DNA from: Prinia subflava
Lineage: Eukaryota; Chordata; Aves; Passeriformes; Cisticolidae
NCBI RefSeq assembly: GCF_021018805.1
Contig: NC_086266.1
Span: forward strand, 5,890,001 to 5,954,000
Length of the DNA stretch: 64,000 nucleotides
Reading direction: 5' to 3'
Shown: positions 47,263 to 58,194 of the stretch, one piece after another
Position numbering within the stretch: position 1 is the first letter of the stretch
Layout: each line of letters begins with the position of its first letter
The notes under the pieces: model-generated
What the model saw: the letters and a program-made list of their open reading frames with translations, nothing else
The model's database searches: none
Told to the model about the DNA's origin: nothing
Position numbers and translations under genes: made by a program

Positions 47263-48459
47263 ACTGTTGAGCAGTACAATGCTGATTTCATAGTCAAAAC
47301 CACTCGAAGCCCTGGCAGAACACACTCAGAGAGGATAAGCTCTGGCTGGACTCCCTCTGTCACCTCTTTGCCTTTCCCATGAGATTTTATCCCCGAGTAG
47401 CTGCCTGTGAAACACTTTTGACTATTCTCTCTCTCCCCTCAGGCAAGGGCAAAGATTTAAAAAAAAGATTTAAAAAGCAATGGGATTAACAGCAGAGCAG
47501 ATTTTTGCCTCCACCTGATTTCCAGGTGAAAGCTTCAACAAAATCATGAAATTCTTAAAGATCATTGCAAGCAAAGACAAAACCTGTGGCTCCTTTCAGG
47601 ATTTTCTGAAGTGCACAGGTGTCCTCATGTTCCAAGAAACTTTGTCCTTCAGTGGCTTCCAGTATAGCCTCAAAATCAGACACATTTTCAGTTAACATCA
47701 GAGCTGCAGTTCCAGTTAGATTTTTTAAAAAGTCATTTAGTACACAAGATGCCAACTGTTAGAGTTAACATTAATCCAGTCAAAGTGATCAATAAAAACT
47801 CTGAAGAAAGTGCAAACAGAATTGTCACTTGATTCATTCAAGCCAAGGTTTTGTGCTGAAACCACAAGAAACAGCTTTCTTCACAATTCCAGTACCTCTC
47901 CATCCTGCCTTTTCATAAAAGTTAGTTTAAAAAAAGAGAGGGCAAATTAATCAGTAACTCCTTATCAGACCACTCCATTATTTTATATGTCCACTTATCA
48001 ATAGTTTTAGATACAGTACAAAATTCTCTCCATCACAAGAACAATGAAAAAAAGTCAAAAAAACCCTTGAATTTCAAAGTGAAAGAATCCACAGTGAGAA
48101 CTGACAATATTTTGGAAGATCAGAGACAGGATGAAAAATGGAATTATATGAACAAAGATCAAATCACAGTCTATCAGTCTGGCCTCTTTCTTTGGACTAA
48201 CTGTAAAGGATGTCTGTAAAGAGAAGAGCAGAGTGGGGATCTGTCCCAGAAGAAAGGAGAGCACCCCTGCTCTGGCAATAAATCCCACAATAAAGTTTGG
48301 CTCAGCACAGAGCTGTGACTTTCTGAGAGAGCTATATACTAAACAGACTCAAGTTATCCAAAGCATTTTCTCACTCTGTTGGCTCATTATGGCTCACACA
48401 GATTTTTTTTCTCTTCCTGGTGACAAAGGTGTTAAAAGGCCAGGCAGGCACTCACTCAC

Positions 48460-48720
48460 CTGGCTGGGGTCAGACGCTGCTCGGGGCACATCGAGCTCCG
48501 AAGTGGCTCCTGCAAACACTGATCCCTCTGTTTCTGGAATTCTGGAATTCTCTGGGCTGTGTCAGTCTCCAGAGGGGTGTGTGCTGGGATGGCTCTTCCA
48601 GGGATGTCCCTGGGACTCCAGAAAAGCTCCGGGCTGACCGAAAGTGCAGAGCCTCGTGCGCTCCTGACACACAAACCCTCAGCTGGGACTGCGGCTGGAA
48701 CTGTGAATGAACTCGTGAAG
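48460..48720 (-). other. CAPN6: Candidate CAPN6 5' UTR exon
   Basis: On the minus strand CCCCAGCCAG is followed by GTGAGTGAG, an essentially perfect splice donor (exon end 48460). The upstream sequence is GC-moderate and unique, and it contains a single ATG (48491-48489). Joined to the acceptor before the CAPN6 start, it would supply the missing leader. The transcription start is not resolved. It could be an unrelated cryptic donor. Confidence 0.35.
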
Positions 48721-48775
48721 AAGGAGATAAGGCCAGGCTGTTTGGCAGGAGTTGCAGGGTTTGTTTGGATTTTCC

Positions 48776-48780
48776 TTTTC

Positions 48781-48817
<37 letters not shown>

Positions 48818-48854
48818 CCTTTTTTTTTTTTTTTTTTTCTTTTTTTTTTTTTTG
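48776..48854 (+). repeat. (CTTTT)n and poly(T) tract
   Basis: Five TTTTC-type units run into T tracts broken by single C positions. On the minus strand it is an A-rich tract just upstream of the candidate leader exon. Confidence 0.97.
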
Positions 48855-48899
48855 GGAAAACAGCAGATTAATGTGCACCGTGAAAAAATAAATTGCATT

Positions 48900-48909
48900 C
48901 CTTATTAGG
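48900..48909. promoter_or_regulatory. Perfect CArG box (SRF site)
   Basis: CCTTATTAGG fits the SRF consensus CC(A/T)6GG exactly. It lies about 180-440 bp upstream of the candidate CAPN6 leader exon. Binding is inferred from the motif alone. Confidence 0.4.
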
Positions 48910-51000
48910 CTGCACGGCACTCTTCCTTCTCTCTCTGTCCTAGTAAAGGAATTGGTGGAATTGGTGTCACTTTATGGGGGTAACAGAGTTTAGAACCCAG
49001 AAAATAATGCATTTCTCTGTGCTGTGGCAAAATAAAAAGTAGGATACAAAGAAATTCTCGACAAGAAATGGTTTTGGAAAAATAAGCTTCCCCATAGTTT
49101 GCTCAGCCTCAATTTCCTTTTGGGTAAATCCTAAACATCTGGGTTAATTTGACTTGAAGTTTTTCTGATGTGAGGAGTGTAACACCCTTATTTTGCCATT
49201 ATGTAGCTTTTACTTGTATTTTAGTAAATGTGGTCCCATTTTGAACAAGCATAATTTCAAAATGCATGACAAAATTTCATCTGTACTGTAGTTTTATATA
49301 TTCCCCCCAGTTTTCTTCCTCCATTTAATCCTCAGTTTAGCACAACTGGTCTAAGTTTACAAATAGGTTCATTCCTTCTCCTCAGCATTATTACTGAGCA
49401 AATCTCCTAGAGGAGATTGGATCTCAGGGGATGAGTTACATCCACAAAATACTCTGAAGATGATTAGGAAGTATCACAAATTTCTGTACTGCAAGGTTCA
49501 CCACAGGACTATTTGCTCTTTTACCCCAATTCCTTTTGAAGGCACACTGAAATGTGGACTGAAAGTCTCTGGAAGCTGCCACTACAGTTTTATTATTTCA
49601 TGAGTCAAAAAGCCTTACATACTAAAGCCATGTGTTTCCAATTCCTGATTGAGTAAGTAGCTCAGAGTTTAAATCATAATAAAAAGCTGATGCCTGTATA
49701 TTACACACACATTGTGATTCATTTGCACAGCTGAGGGAAGAACACGAAAACCCCCTCAAGAGCACAACAAAATTCCACTCTGTGAGCTGATAATAAATAT
49801 TCACAGCTTATAAGATGTGTTCTCACAGTAGCTGCCTTTGCTTTGATCCAGTGCAGCACAAAACCATGAGAACTTTTTGATGTGAGAAGCGTAATCCAAG
49901 AATTGGATGGGATTTGTCTGGCTTGAGGAGGAGCTCTTGCTGGAAGTCTTGTCAGAAGCAGAAATTCCTTTGGACAGGCAGCAAGATGAGCCACACAAAT
50001 GACAACTAAAGGGAAAAAAACCACCCTGGAAAAGAGGTGTCACTTATTGTGACCCATTTAACCTTACAATGTACCTGCAATCCTTGAATGAACCCTGCAG
50101 CCTTTGGGTTCCTTGGTGGATGTGTCCCCTCCTCTGGACTGGTTTCCATCCATGGTTGCATCTCCTGGTGTCCCAAATTTCCTCTGCTCTCCTGCACACC
50201 CTGAGCAGTGCCCAGCACACCCTCCCTGCTCCAGCCTTGCTGCTTTCCCAGCCTGACTCCTCCTGCACCCTCTGCAGCAAACCAGAGCTCAGGGCCAGCC
50301 TGTTCTGTACAGAGACACCACAGCACAAGTAACCACCAAAATCTGCTCCTTCACAAGGTCTTCTCTACCCCACATCTGCATGTTCAGCACTCGAGCTCAG
50401 AGCTCACTCATACCTTCAGAAATTCCCACCCATCTCCTTCCACAAATGCTCCACTGCCAGGTTCTTGTGTCCCACCAGAGATATGTTCATCTATTATTCA
50501 CTTAATTTCATGGGGCAATTTATTAATAAAACATGAGGAGGTTTCCAGCAGAGATTCGACTTAAATCCTACATGTTTACCTTACTCTTTCTAATTTAAGC
50601 AGTTTGAACAAAGAAGAGCCCAAGAGGCACGATCTGAAAACTGGGCAAGATTCACTGAAAACTTTCAGAGTTGTGTATCCAATTGTGTCTGATTTTGCTC
50701 AACAACAGCATTTTGAGCCTGGATCACTCATCCTTGGCTCTGTGGAATTTTGATAACAGGTTCCTTCCTGCTTTCTCCTGAAACATAAATGACAGGAGGA
50801 GTTGGAGTAAGGGATCAGTCCCACACTGATGGCTTGCTGGCACTGAACCTTCTGCACAGCACTGAATTAAAGGAAAAACAGAAGGCACAGAAGGTGCTGT
50901 GCTTTGCCCCTGTCTGCAGCTGTCACAGAAGCTGAAGTGTGCAGAGCAGGATTTATCCCCTAACCACAAACAGAAGAAAAAATTCTAGATAAGGCAGCAC
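48910..51000. other. Non-coding sequence, nothing recognised
   Basis: Ordinary-complexity intergenic sequence without convincing exons, known repeats or tandem arrays. Confidence 0.5.
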
Positions 51001-51002
51001 TA

Positions 51003-51255
51003 CCATCGCTCGGGTTCCCCAGAGCAGCAGGGTTTGGAGCGGGAGTTTGGGGTTATTTTTGAGGCAGGCTAGTCACGGGGGGGAGGAGGAGCAGGGGACA
51101 CCCCCTGCGAGGGGACGGCCCCAGGGTTTATTTCCCTGCGGGACCCACACGAAATCCACCGTCCCTCCCTCCCTTCCTCCCTCCGGTGAGCCCGGGAGGG
51201 GAACGCGCCCGGCGGCCGCGAGGTGGCGACATCGGCCGGGATGCGAGGGGGGAAA
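51003..51255. promoter_or_regulatory. CpG-rich segment, possible CpG island
   Basis: CpG dinucleotides are frequent (for example AACGCGCCCGGCGGCCGCGA and GGCGACATCGGCCGGGATGC) against a CpG-poor background. It could be an alternative promoter for CAPN6 or the edge of the adjoining GC-rich minisatellites. No TATA box or clear exon was found. Confidence 0.4.
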
Positions 51256-51912
51256 GGCGAGGGAAAAGTGGGAAAGGGAAGGATGGGGTGGGAAAGGCAA
51301 GGATGGGGTGGGAAAGGCAAGGATGGGGTGGGAAAGGGAAGGGATGGGAGGGAAAAGCAAAGACAGGGGTGGGAAAGTCAAGGACAGGGGTGAGAAAGGC
51401 AAGGACGGGGTGGGAAGGGGAAGGACAGGGGTGGGAAAGGCAAGGGAGAGGAGGGAAAGGCAATGGAAAAGTGGGAAAGACAAAGACAGGGGTGGGAAAG
51501 GTAAGGATGGGGTGGGAAAGACAAGGATGAGGGTGGGGAAGGAAAGGATGGGGTGGGAAAGGCAAAGGGATGGGTGGGAAAGGCAAGGACAGGCAAGGGA
51601 GGGTCGGCAGGGCAAACCAAGAGAGGTATGGGGAAGGCAAGGCAAGGAGTGGCAAGGAAAGGGTTGGAAAGGCAGGGGAAGGGTTGGAAAGGCAGGGGAA
51701 GGGTTGGAAAGGCAAGGGAAGGGTTGGAAAGGCAAGGGAAGGGCTGGAAAGGCAAGGGAAGGGCTGGAAAGGCAGGGGAAGGGTTGGAAAGGCAAGGGAA
51801 GGGTTGGAAAGGCAGGGGAAGGGTTGGAAAGGCAAGGGAAGGGTTGGAAAGGCAAGGGAAGGGTTGGAAAGGCAGGGGAAGGGTTGGAGTGGCAGGGGAA
51901 GGGGGGTGTAGC
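51256..51912 (+). repeat. 20 bp purine-rich minisatellite, about 32 copies
   Basis: In the first half the unit is close to GGGAAAGGCAAGGATGGGGT. In the second half it is close to GGTTGGAAAGGCAGGGGAAG, with a G/A switch. Open frames of up to 291 codons across it are G/K/R-rich artefacts. Confidence 0.95.
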
Positions 51913-51924
51913 CAAGGCGTGATT

Positions 51925-52165
51925 GCTCCCTTGCCTTGCCCTGCATATTCCTCCCTCGCTTTGCGTTTCCTTGCCTTGCCCTGCCTACTCTTCCCTTGCC
52001 TTCACATCCCTTGCCTTCCCTTCCCTGCCCCTCTTGCCTTTCTTTGCCAAGCCCTGCCTTGCCCTTCCCTTCCCTTGGCTCCCTCTCTCCTGCCTTTCCC
52101 AGCCCTTCATTGCCCTGCTGTGCCTCGCCTACCCCTCCCTGTTCTGCCTGCCCTGCCTGTCCCTC
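51925..52165 (+). repeat. Pyrimidine-rich degenerate repeat, inverted relative to the preceding array
   Basis: CCTTGCCTTGCCCTGCC, CCCTTCCCTTGGC and similar strings are the complement of the purine array's GGCAAGG and GGGAAGG units. The purine strand therefore switches at about 51915. Confidence 0.75.
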
Positions 52166-52569
52166 CCGTGCCCTGTGTGCCAGCAGGAGCTCCCTGAGGG
52201 GCCCGGGGGCCCCGGAAGGGTCACTGAGGGTTCCTGGAGAGGGAAGGGGTGTGAGGAGAGGGTGAAATCACTGCGGGGCTGGGACATGGAGCGGCTCTGG
52301 GGATGGAGCTGGAATCACCGCAGGGCTGGGAGAGTGAATGGCTGGAACTGGAGCAAAATTGTCAGGCTGGGGTTGGAAGGTGCATTTTAGAGCTGGAGAT
52401 GAAACCTCAGAGAGCTGCAACCAAAAAGATCCTGATGTGAGAACCAGGAGAGGTTTGGACGTGGTGGAAGTGGAGATGCAGAGTTGGAGGAAACGGCAGA
52501 ACTGGCAGTGAAATAACCCTTGTGGGGCTGGAGGTGAAACCACTGTGGGGATGGCAGAGAGATTGCTGG

Positions 52570-53078
52570 GATGTGACAGCGACATTTGGGGTGGGGTAGC
52601 GACTGTCGGGACGTGATAGGGACTGTCGGGATGCGATGGGAACTGTCAGGATGTGATGGAGACTGTCAGGATCCGTACGGACTGTCAGGATGCGATGGGA
52701 CTGTCGGGATGCCATAAGGACTGTTGGGATGCCATAGGGATTGTTGGGATAGGGACTGTCAGGATGCCATAGGGACTGTTGGGATGCAATGGAGACTGTC
52801 GGGATGCAATGGGGACTGTTGGGATGCCATAGGGAATGTTAGAATAAGGACTGTTGGGATGTGATGGGACTGTCAGGATGCCATAGGGACTGTCGGATGC
52901 CGTAGCGACTGCCGGGATGCCATAGGGAATGTTGGGATAGGGACAGTCAGGATACGATGGGGACTGTCGGGATATGATGGGGACTGTTGGGATGTGATGG
53001 GACTGTTGGGATGCCATACGGACTGTGGGGATGTCATAGAAACTGTCAGGTTGCCATAGGGACTGTCAGGCTGTGATG
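52570..53078 (+). repeat. 20-21 bp minisatellite built on GGGACTGTYGGGATG
   Basis: More than twenty units of GGGACTGTTGGGATGCCATA type occur with variable 3' parts and occasional shortened units. It follows the previous arrays after about 400 bp of GC-rich unique sequence. Confidence 0.93.
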
Positions 53079-53159
53079 GGGACCCCAAGCCCCCCCAAGT
53101 CCAGCACCCTTTCACTGCGGCCGCGGTCCCACCAAGCCCAGCCCAGGCAGTCACGGCCC

Positions 53160-53514
53160 CTCATCCCAACCCCTCTTCCCAGCCCCTCATCCCGGCCCCT
53201 CATCCCGGCCCCTCATCCCAGCCCCTCATCCCAGCCCCTCATCCCGGCCCCTCATCCCGGCCCCTCATCCCAGCCCCTCATCCCGGCCCCTCATCCCGGC
53301 CCCTCATCCCAGCCCCTCATCCCGGCCCCTCAGCCCAGCCCCTCATCCCGGCCCCTCATCCCAGCCCCTCAGCCCAGCCCCTCATCCCAGCCCCTCATCC
53401 CAACCCCTCATCCCAGCCCCTCAGCCCAGCCCCTCATCCCAGCCCCTCATCCCAGCCCCTCATCCCAGCCCCTCATCCCGGCCCCTCATCCCGGCCCCTC
53501 ATCCCAGCCGTCCT
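53160..53514 (+). repeat. 13 bp minisatellite, CGGCCCCTCATCC, about 27 copies
   Basis: Units alternate CGGCCCCTCATCC and CAGCCCCTCATCC. Three units equal 39 nt, so all frames stay open and a Pro/Ser-rich open frame spans the array. I regard that frame as an artefact. Confidence 0.95.
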
Positions 53515-53519
53515 GAGCC

Positions 53520-56500
53520 GCTGTTCACACGGCCGCCGTGAAGGATGAATTCCAGGTTAAAGCTGCAAATGTGTTCAGATGTGTTAAATGGTTAAAATAT
53601 TAAGTTGTGAGTTGAGCCTTACTTGCCTGGTTATGATTGTGCTCCCAGATTTCAGTTCCCTGATCCACTGCACCCCCTACACCCCAAGCTGTGTCCCCAC
53701 ACCGTGGGGTTGGGATGGGAGAGAGACTGCAGTGGTGGAGCTCATTGTGGGGCTGGGCTGGAGCTACAGCAAAGATCCTGCTGTGACAGCCTGCAGCAGC
53801 TTCACCTCATGGCAGTGGGAAGATGTGCTGAACTGGCAGAGCTGGCAGTGAAATAAAGCTTGTGGGGCTGGGATGGGGGCTATAGGAGCTGAAATCACTG
53901 GTTCTTCCCCAGCTTCTTCCCAGTTCTCTGGCAGTGAAGCAGGACTGGTGTTTTGGGGGCACACGGGACACATCCCCTGCTGCCATTCACCATCTGTGTG
54001 GGCAGGCATCAGTCAAGCTGAAAAATACACATGAAGAGAAAACTCCCTGAGGAGCTCACAGAGACTGGAGTTCCCTTCTCTTTGAATTGCCATTTGTATT
54101 CCGAGTGTTGTGTAAACATTAAATATTTAAAACATTGCCTGTAGCACTCTTGTTCCTCGGTGGGATTTGGATAAAGCCGTTCCTGTCTCAGGGTCATGAG
54201 AAATGTGCTCAGGCTTAGCGCTTTCCCCTTCTCCATCCGAGATGCTGAGGCCTCCAGGAGCGCTGCCCCTCTCACACAGCCTGAAATCAGAGCCTTGTTT
54301 AATGTTGGCAGGGGTTGGACGGGGTTTGGCTCAGTTTGCCCTGCAATCCTGGTCTGTGGGATTCTGCTGCTGCTGCAGGAGCATTGTCCAAGCCTCCCCA
54401 GCATGAGAGGACTCATGTCTGCACTCCCAGACAGAACCCACTGCACCAAGCTTTAGGTTTTTAGCAGTGCCCAGGCCATGCTCACTGCAGTGCACGTCTG
54501 CTTTGGAGCCTGGGACATTTCACCTTGGACACTTAATCATGCAATGACATTTTCTTTATTTAGTCTTGCAATTTCAGATGCCAGCTCTGCTCTCACGGGT
54601 GATTTCTTGTGCTGGTAACTCTCAGCAGCTGTTGTAGCACCTGGAGACCAAAGAAACTCTAAGCCCACTTTGGGCACTTGCTGTGTTTTGTCTGTGGTCC
54701 CAGGTGACTCCCCAGGTGACACAGGAACCTGTGGCCACATCAAGAGCTGAAAGTCTCCTGAGTTGGAGCCTACTGCTCTAAATATTCTTTTCCTAGTTGT
54801 GGTGCTGGGTGTTTAGAGTCACAGCTGATCTACTTTTGTGAGCAGAAAAGCAGAGTATTCTGAGTCATTTAAAGATTTAAGGATATTAAGGGCAGGCTTG
54901 GTTTTATGTACCTAAATCCATGTCAAGGGGACAGAAGGGTGTTTTTTAGTTTCTATTTTAATGGGGTAAGCCATGAGGGGATGCTGCACTGGCCCCTGTG
55001 TGCCTGGAACCTGTTCCAGGCACAAGACACAGGAATTAGGGAATTGTCCTTTAAGAGGAGAGCACGGGAGGACACATTTGCCCTTGTCCTCAAGTTCTCC
55101 AGCACATAAACTGCGTTACCCCCCTCGTGTCCCCTCCCCACCCGTTCATTTGCAGAGCTACAAAAGCTTGGCCTCATCTCCCTGCCCTTGGCTCCTGCTC
55201 CCGCTGTGTGTGCACAGGCAGTGCATGGGTGGGCGACCTCATTTGAGAGCTGATTTCATTATAGATCAACTGTGTTCCTCCCCTCGTGTATCTCACAGTT
55301 ATCTTCCTCCCTGATGAGGACTTCTTAATTAAAGCATGGACAATTTGTGACAGAATGGCATTTTCCAAAGCTTTTCTTCCCTGGCTGCACAAATGCGTCA
55401 CTCTCCAGAGGCCAGGCTGGTCATGTGTTAAATGAAAGTTTTATTTCATTTAAAATGAAAGTTTTATTGCTGCACCCTGCTCTAGGTGCTGCTCACCTTT
55501 AGAAACCCCATTTACAGACTGATGACAGATTTGGCTGTGGGTTATTCCAGCCAGGTGTCTGTTCTGTGCTAATTCAAGTTCATGTTGGCATTGGTGCCTT
55601 AGTTTTCAGCAAAACTGAGGCCATGCTGGAGTGGCATCTTTGTCCCCCTCCTGTCCCCAAGAAGAGCAACTGAGTTTTCCTGTTCTGCTAACCCTGAAGG
55701 CCTGAGCACACCCAGTGCCTCTGGAGGTCTTTCTGCTTCCTCTGGTGCTCTGTTCCACGGGCTGTGGCACTCACAGGGACCTGCCCTGTCCCCAAAGTCA
55801 CACATCAGAGAGCAGGGGAGCTGTGCTGCCTCCAGGACCTGCCAGTGCTGCCCAGCTCAGCCCCCACCCCTGAAACACGAGGGGATGATCTCAGGGGGGC
55901 TGTGTAACCCCAACCCACACAGGCTTCACTCACTGCCCTCCCAGGGGATGGGGACAGAGTGACAGGGACAGAACTCGTGGGTCGAGATAAAAACAGTTTG
56001 ATATGTCAGAAAGGAAGAAATTAATCACAATTATGATGATAATAAAAGAGTATTACAATGTACAGAACTGCACAATGCAGTTGTCCAGCCCATGGATGGC
56101 TTTCCCTCAGTTTATTTGATAAGAATGACTCCAGATGGTCTGGAGTATCCGTGGGTCAGCTGGGGTCAGCTGTCCTGACTGTGACCCCTCCCAGCTCCTC
56201 GTGCCCCCAAATCTCCTCACTGGCAGGGCATGAGAAGCTGAAAAGTCTGTGCACAGACACTGCTAAGCCATGACTGATAACAGCAGTGTGTTATCAACGT
56301 TATCCTCACACTGACTCCAAACACCACACCTGGAGCTGGTGCTACTGGGAAGAAAATTAACTCTCCCAGCCAAAACCAGGCCAGGGAACTCTTAGTCAGG
56401 TCTCTTATGTTCAGAATATATGAATATTAAAAGGTTGTGAATAAACTAAAGATGCAGGTCTGCCTGATGAGGCTGACAAAGCACTGGTACAATTAAAGCA

Positions 56501-58185
56501 CTGGGGTGTTCATCCCACTCAGGATTTCACAGCTCCCTGGAGAATCTCCCTGTGGTTATGGTCACTCCCATCCTTTGGGATATCTCTGCTTTAGAAGGGG
56601 GACCAGCACTGCCTGATTGTTGTCTGGAGCACAGCACAGGGCCAGCCTGGGGTGACAACCTGAAAAAAGCTTTTTAAATCCCAAAATTTGATGGCAGATG
56701 GTGAAAGGGAGCAGCAGAGAGTGGGGTCAAATTCCAGATTTGATACCCCAGGGTCAAGAAGGCCAAAGCCTGAACACAGATGCTGAGCATCATTTCCAGC
56801 AACCTAAAATCCTCCTCTGTGTTGTCTTTACAAACCAGGAAAAGCAGAATACAGCAGCCAAGGGCTTTTGGACCAGGCCAGAAGTTACTTCAGTCCAAGC
56901 AGCTGATACCACACAAAGCTGACACACTCGGACTGAGACTTTTTGCTGCTCTGATGTACCAACATATTCCAGGATCCCTGATGTTCATTTCTGTCTAGTT
57001 CCAGGCTGATGCAGTAGGAAGGCCGGGCTGTGGAAGCTCAATTCTAGTCTCACTGACACAACATAAACCTGGAGTGATTCTGTATGTGCCAGAGGAATTC
57101 CTACAAAGACAGCAGCATCATTTCCAGTGGCCTGCAGTGCTGGTTGGGAGTGCCACACTACCAGCGTTGAGATTTCCCTTTAGCTCTCTCTGGAGTCCCT
57201 GGAATAGCTGTGACAGCAGCTGCACACAGCAGGTTTTAAACCTGCCATTTTCAGAATATTTTGCATGGGCAGGAGCACTTCCTCCAGGATTTTATTGACC
57301 TGATCCAAATCAGAGCCCCTGGAAGGGACACCCGGGTGCTTTGTTGGCTCCTTGAGCACACAAGGACACAAGCAGGGAGTTTTCCAAAGTACTCGTTCTG
57401 CTTTTCTGATAACATTTCCTTCAGTTTCAGCCCATGCACATTCGCATAAAAGCTGCTCTGAGAGTGTTTTTCTCTTGGTTTCATGATGGGAACTGCATTT
57501 TTTTCTGTTCTGCAAACAGAACTGCACTGTCTGTGCTGCTCCAGCCTGTCCGGGCACAAGTGGGTGCCAGCACTTTGCCAAGAGGGGCCATGGGTTGGTA
57601 CCTCAGCCTTTATTTTCATTTCTCAGGGCTCAGAGGGAATAAAGCTTTTGTCCTCACTGTGCTTCTGACAGACAGGCTGGGAAAGGACAACTTGGAGCTT
57701 TTTCAGGCCTGTGTGGGAAGGCAGGACAAATACAGTGTAGCTCTCCAATCTCACCAAACTTCCCCAAACTCATGTGGGACTGCACAGGCCTTGCCCAGGC
57801 CCTGCATGCCAGGGCAGAGTTCAGATGGGGGCCACATTTGCTGCTTTGAATCCGCAGTTTTATCTGCAGTGCTCACACAGGAAAAGAGCTGCCCTTATTT
57901 TTCCCCTGTTCTCCCAAAGTGGGACCCACATAGAGCTCATCCCTTTAGGCAAAAGGATGGGTCCTGCACAGGTTGGGCTGCTTTAGTCAGGCAGATTTGT
58001 ATCTTAATTAATTCAGGGGCAATCAATTCCCTCCCCAGCCCCCCTTTTTTTTCTGTATTTATACAAGTGAGGCAAATTTGTAGAAGCTGAGATATCAAAA
58101 TGAACAAGTGTTTTGTAATTCACAAGTCACAACCAACACACACTCGACAAATAAAAGCCTCAGAAAGGTTTTTATCGGCCTAAAT
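53520..58185. other. Intergenic sequence, nothing recognised
   Basis: I see no exon with convincing homology and no LTR or CR1 element. One small direct repeat, AAATGAAAGTTTTATT, occurs twice near 55431-55468. Confidence 0.5.
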
Positions 58186-58194
58186 ATTGAAACC

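Larger units (their letters stand above)
41249..48459 (-). other. CAPN6: Probable CAPN6 5' UTR intron
   Basis: The acceptor at the right side of the first coding exon requires an upstream exon, and the best donor seen is at 48459. The interval contains two CR1 tails and an 18 bp repeat. The stretches 42560-44840 and 45250-47190 show nothing recognisable. Confidence 0.4.

Noticed and set aside
51047..52197. Open frames of up to 291 codons, G/K/R-rich on the plus strand and P/F/S-rich on the minus strand
   Set aside because: The 20 bp minisatellite has no stop codons in several frames. Composition follows the repeat, and there is no domain or splice support.
53073..53516. 147-codon Pro/Ser-rich plus-strand frame
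   Set aside because: Entirely the 13 bp minisatellite; no homology and no supporting signals.
54009..54449. 146-codon minus-strand frame
   Set aside because: No homology that I recognise and no surrounding gene structure.
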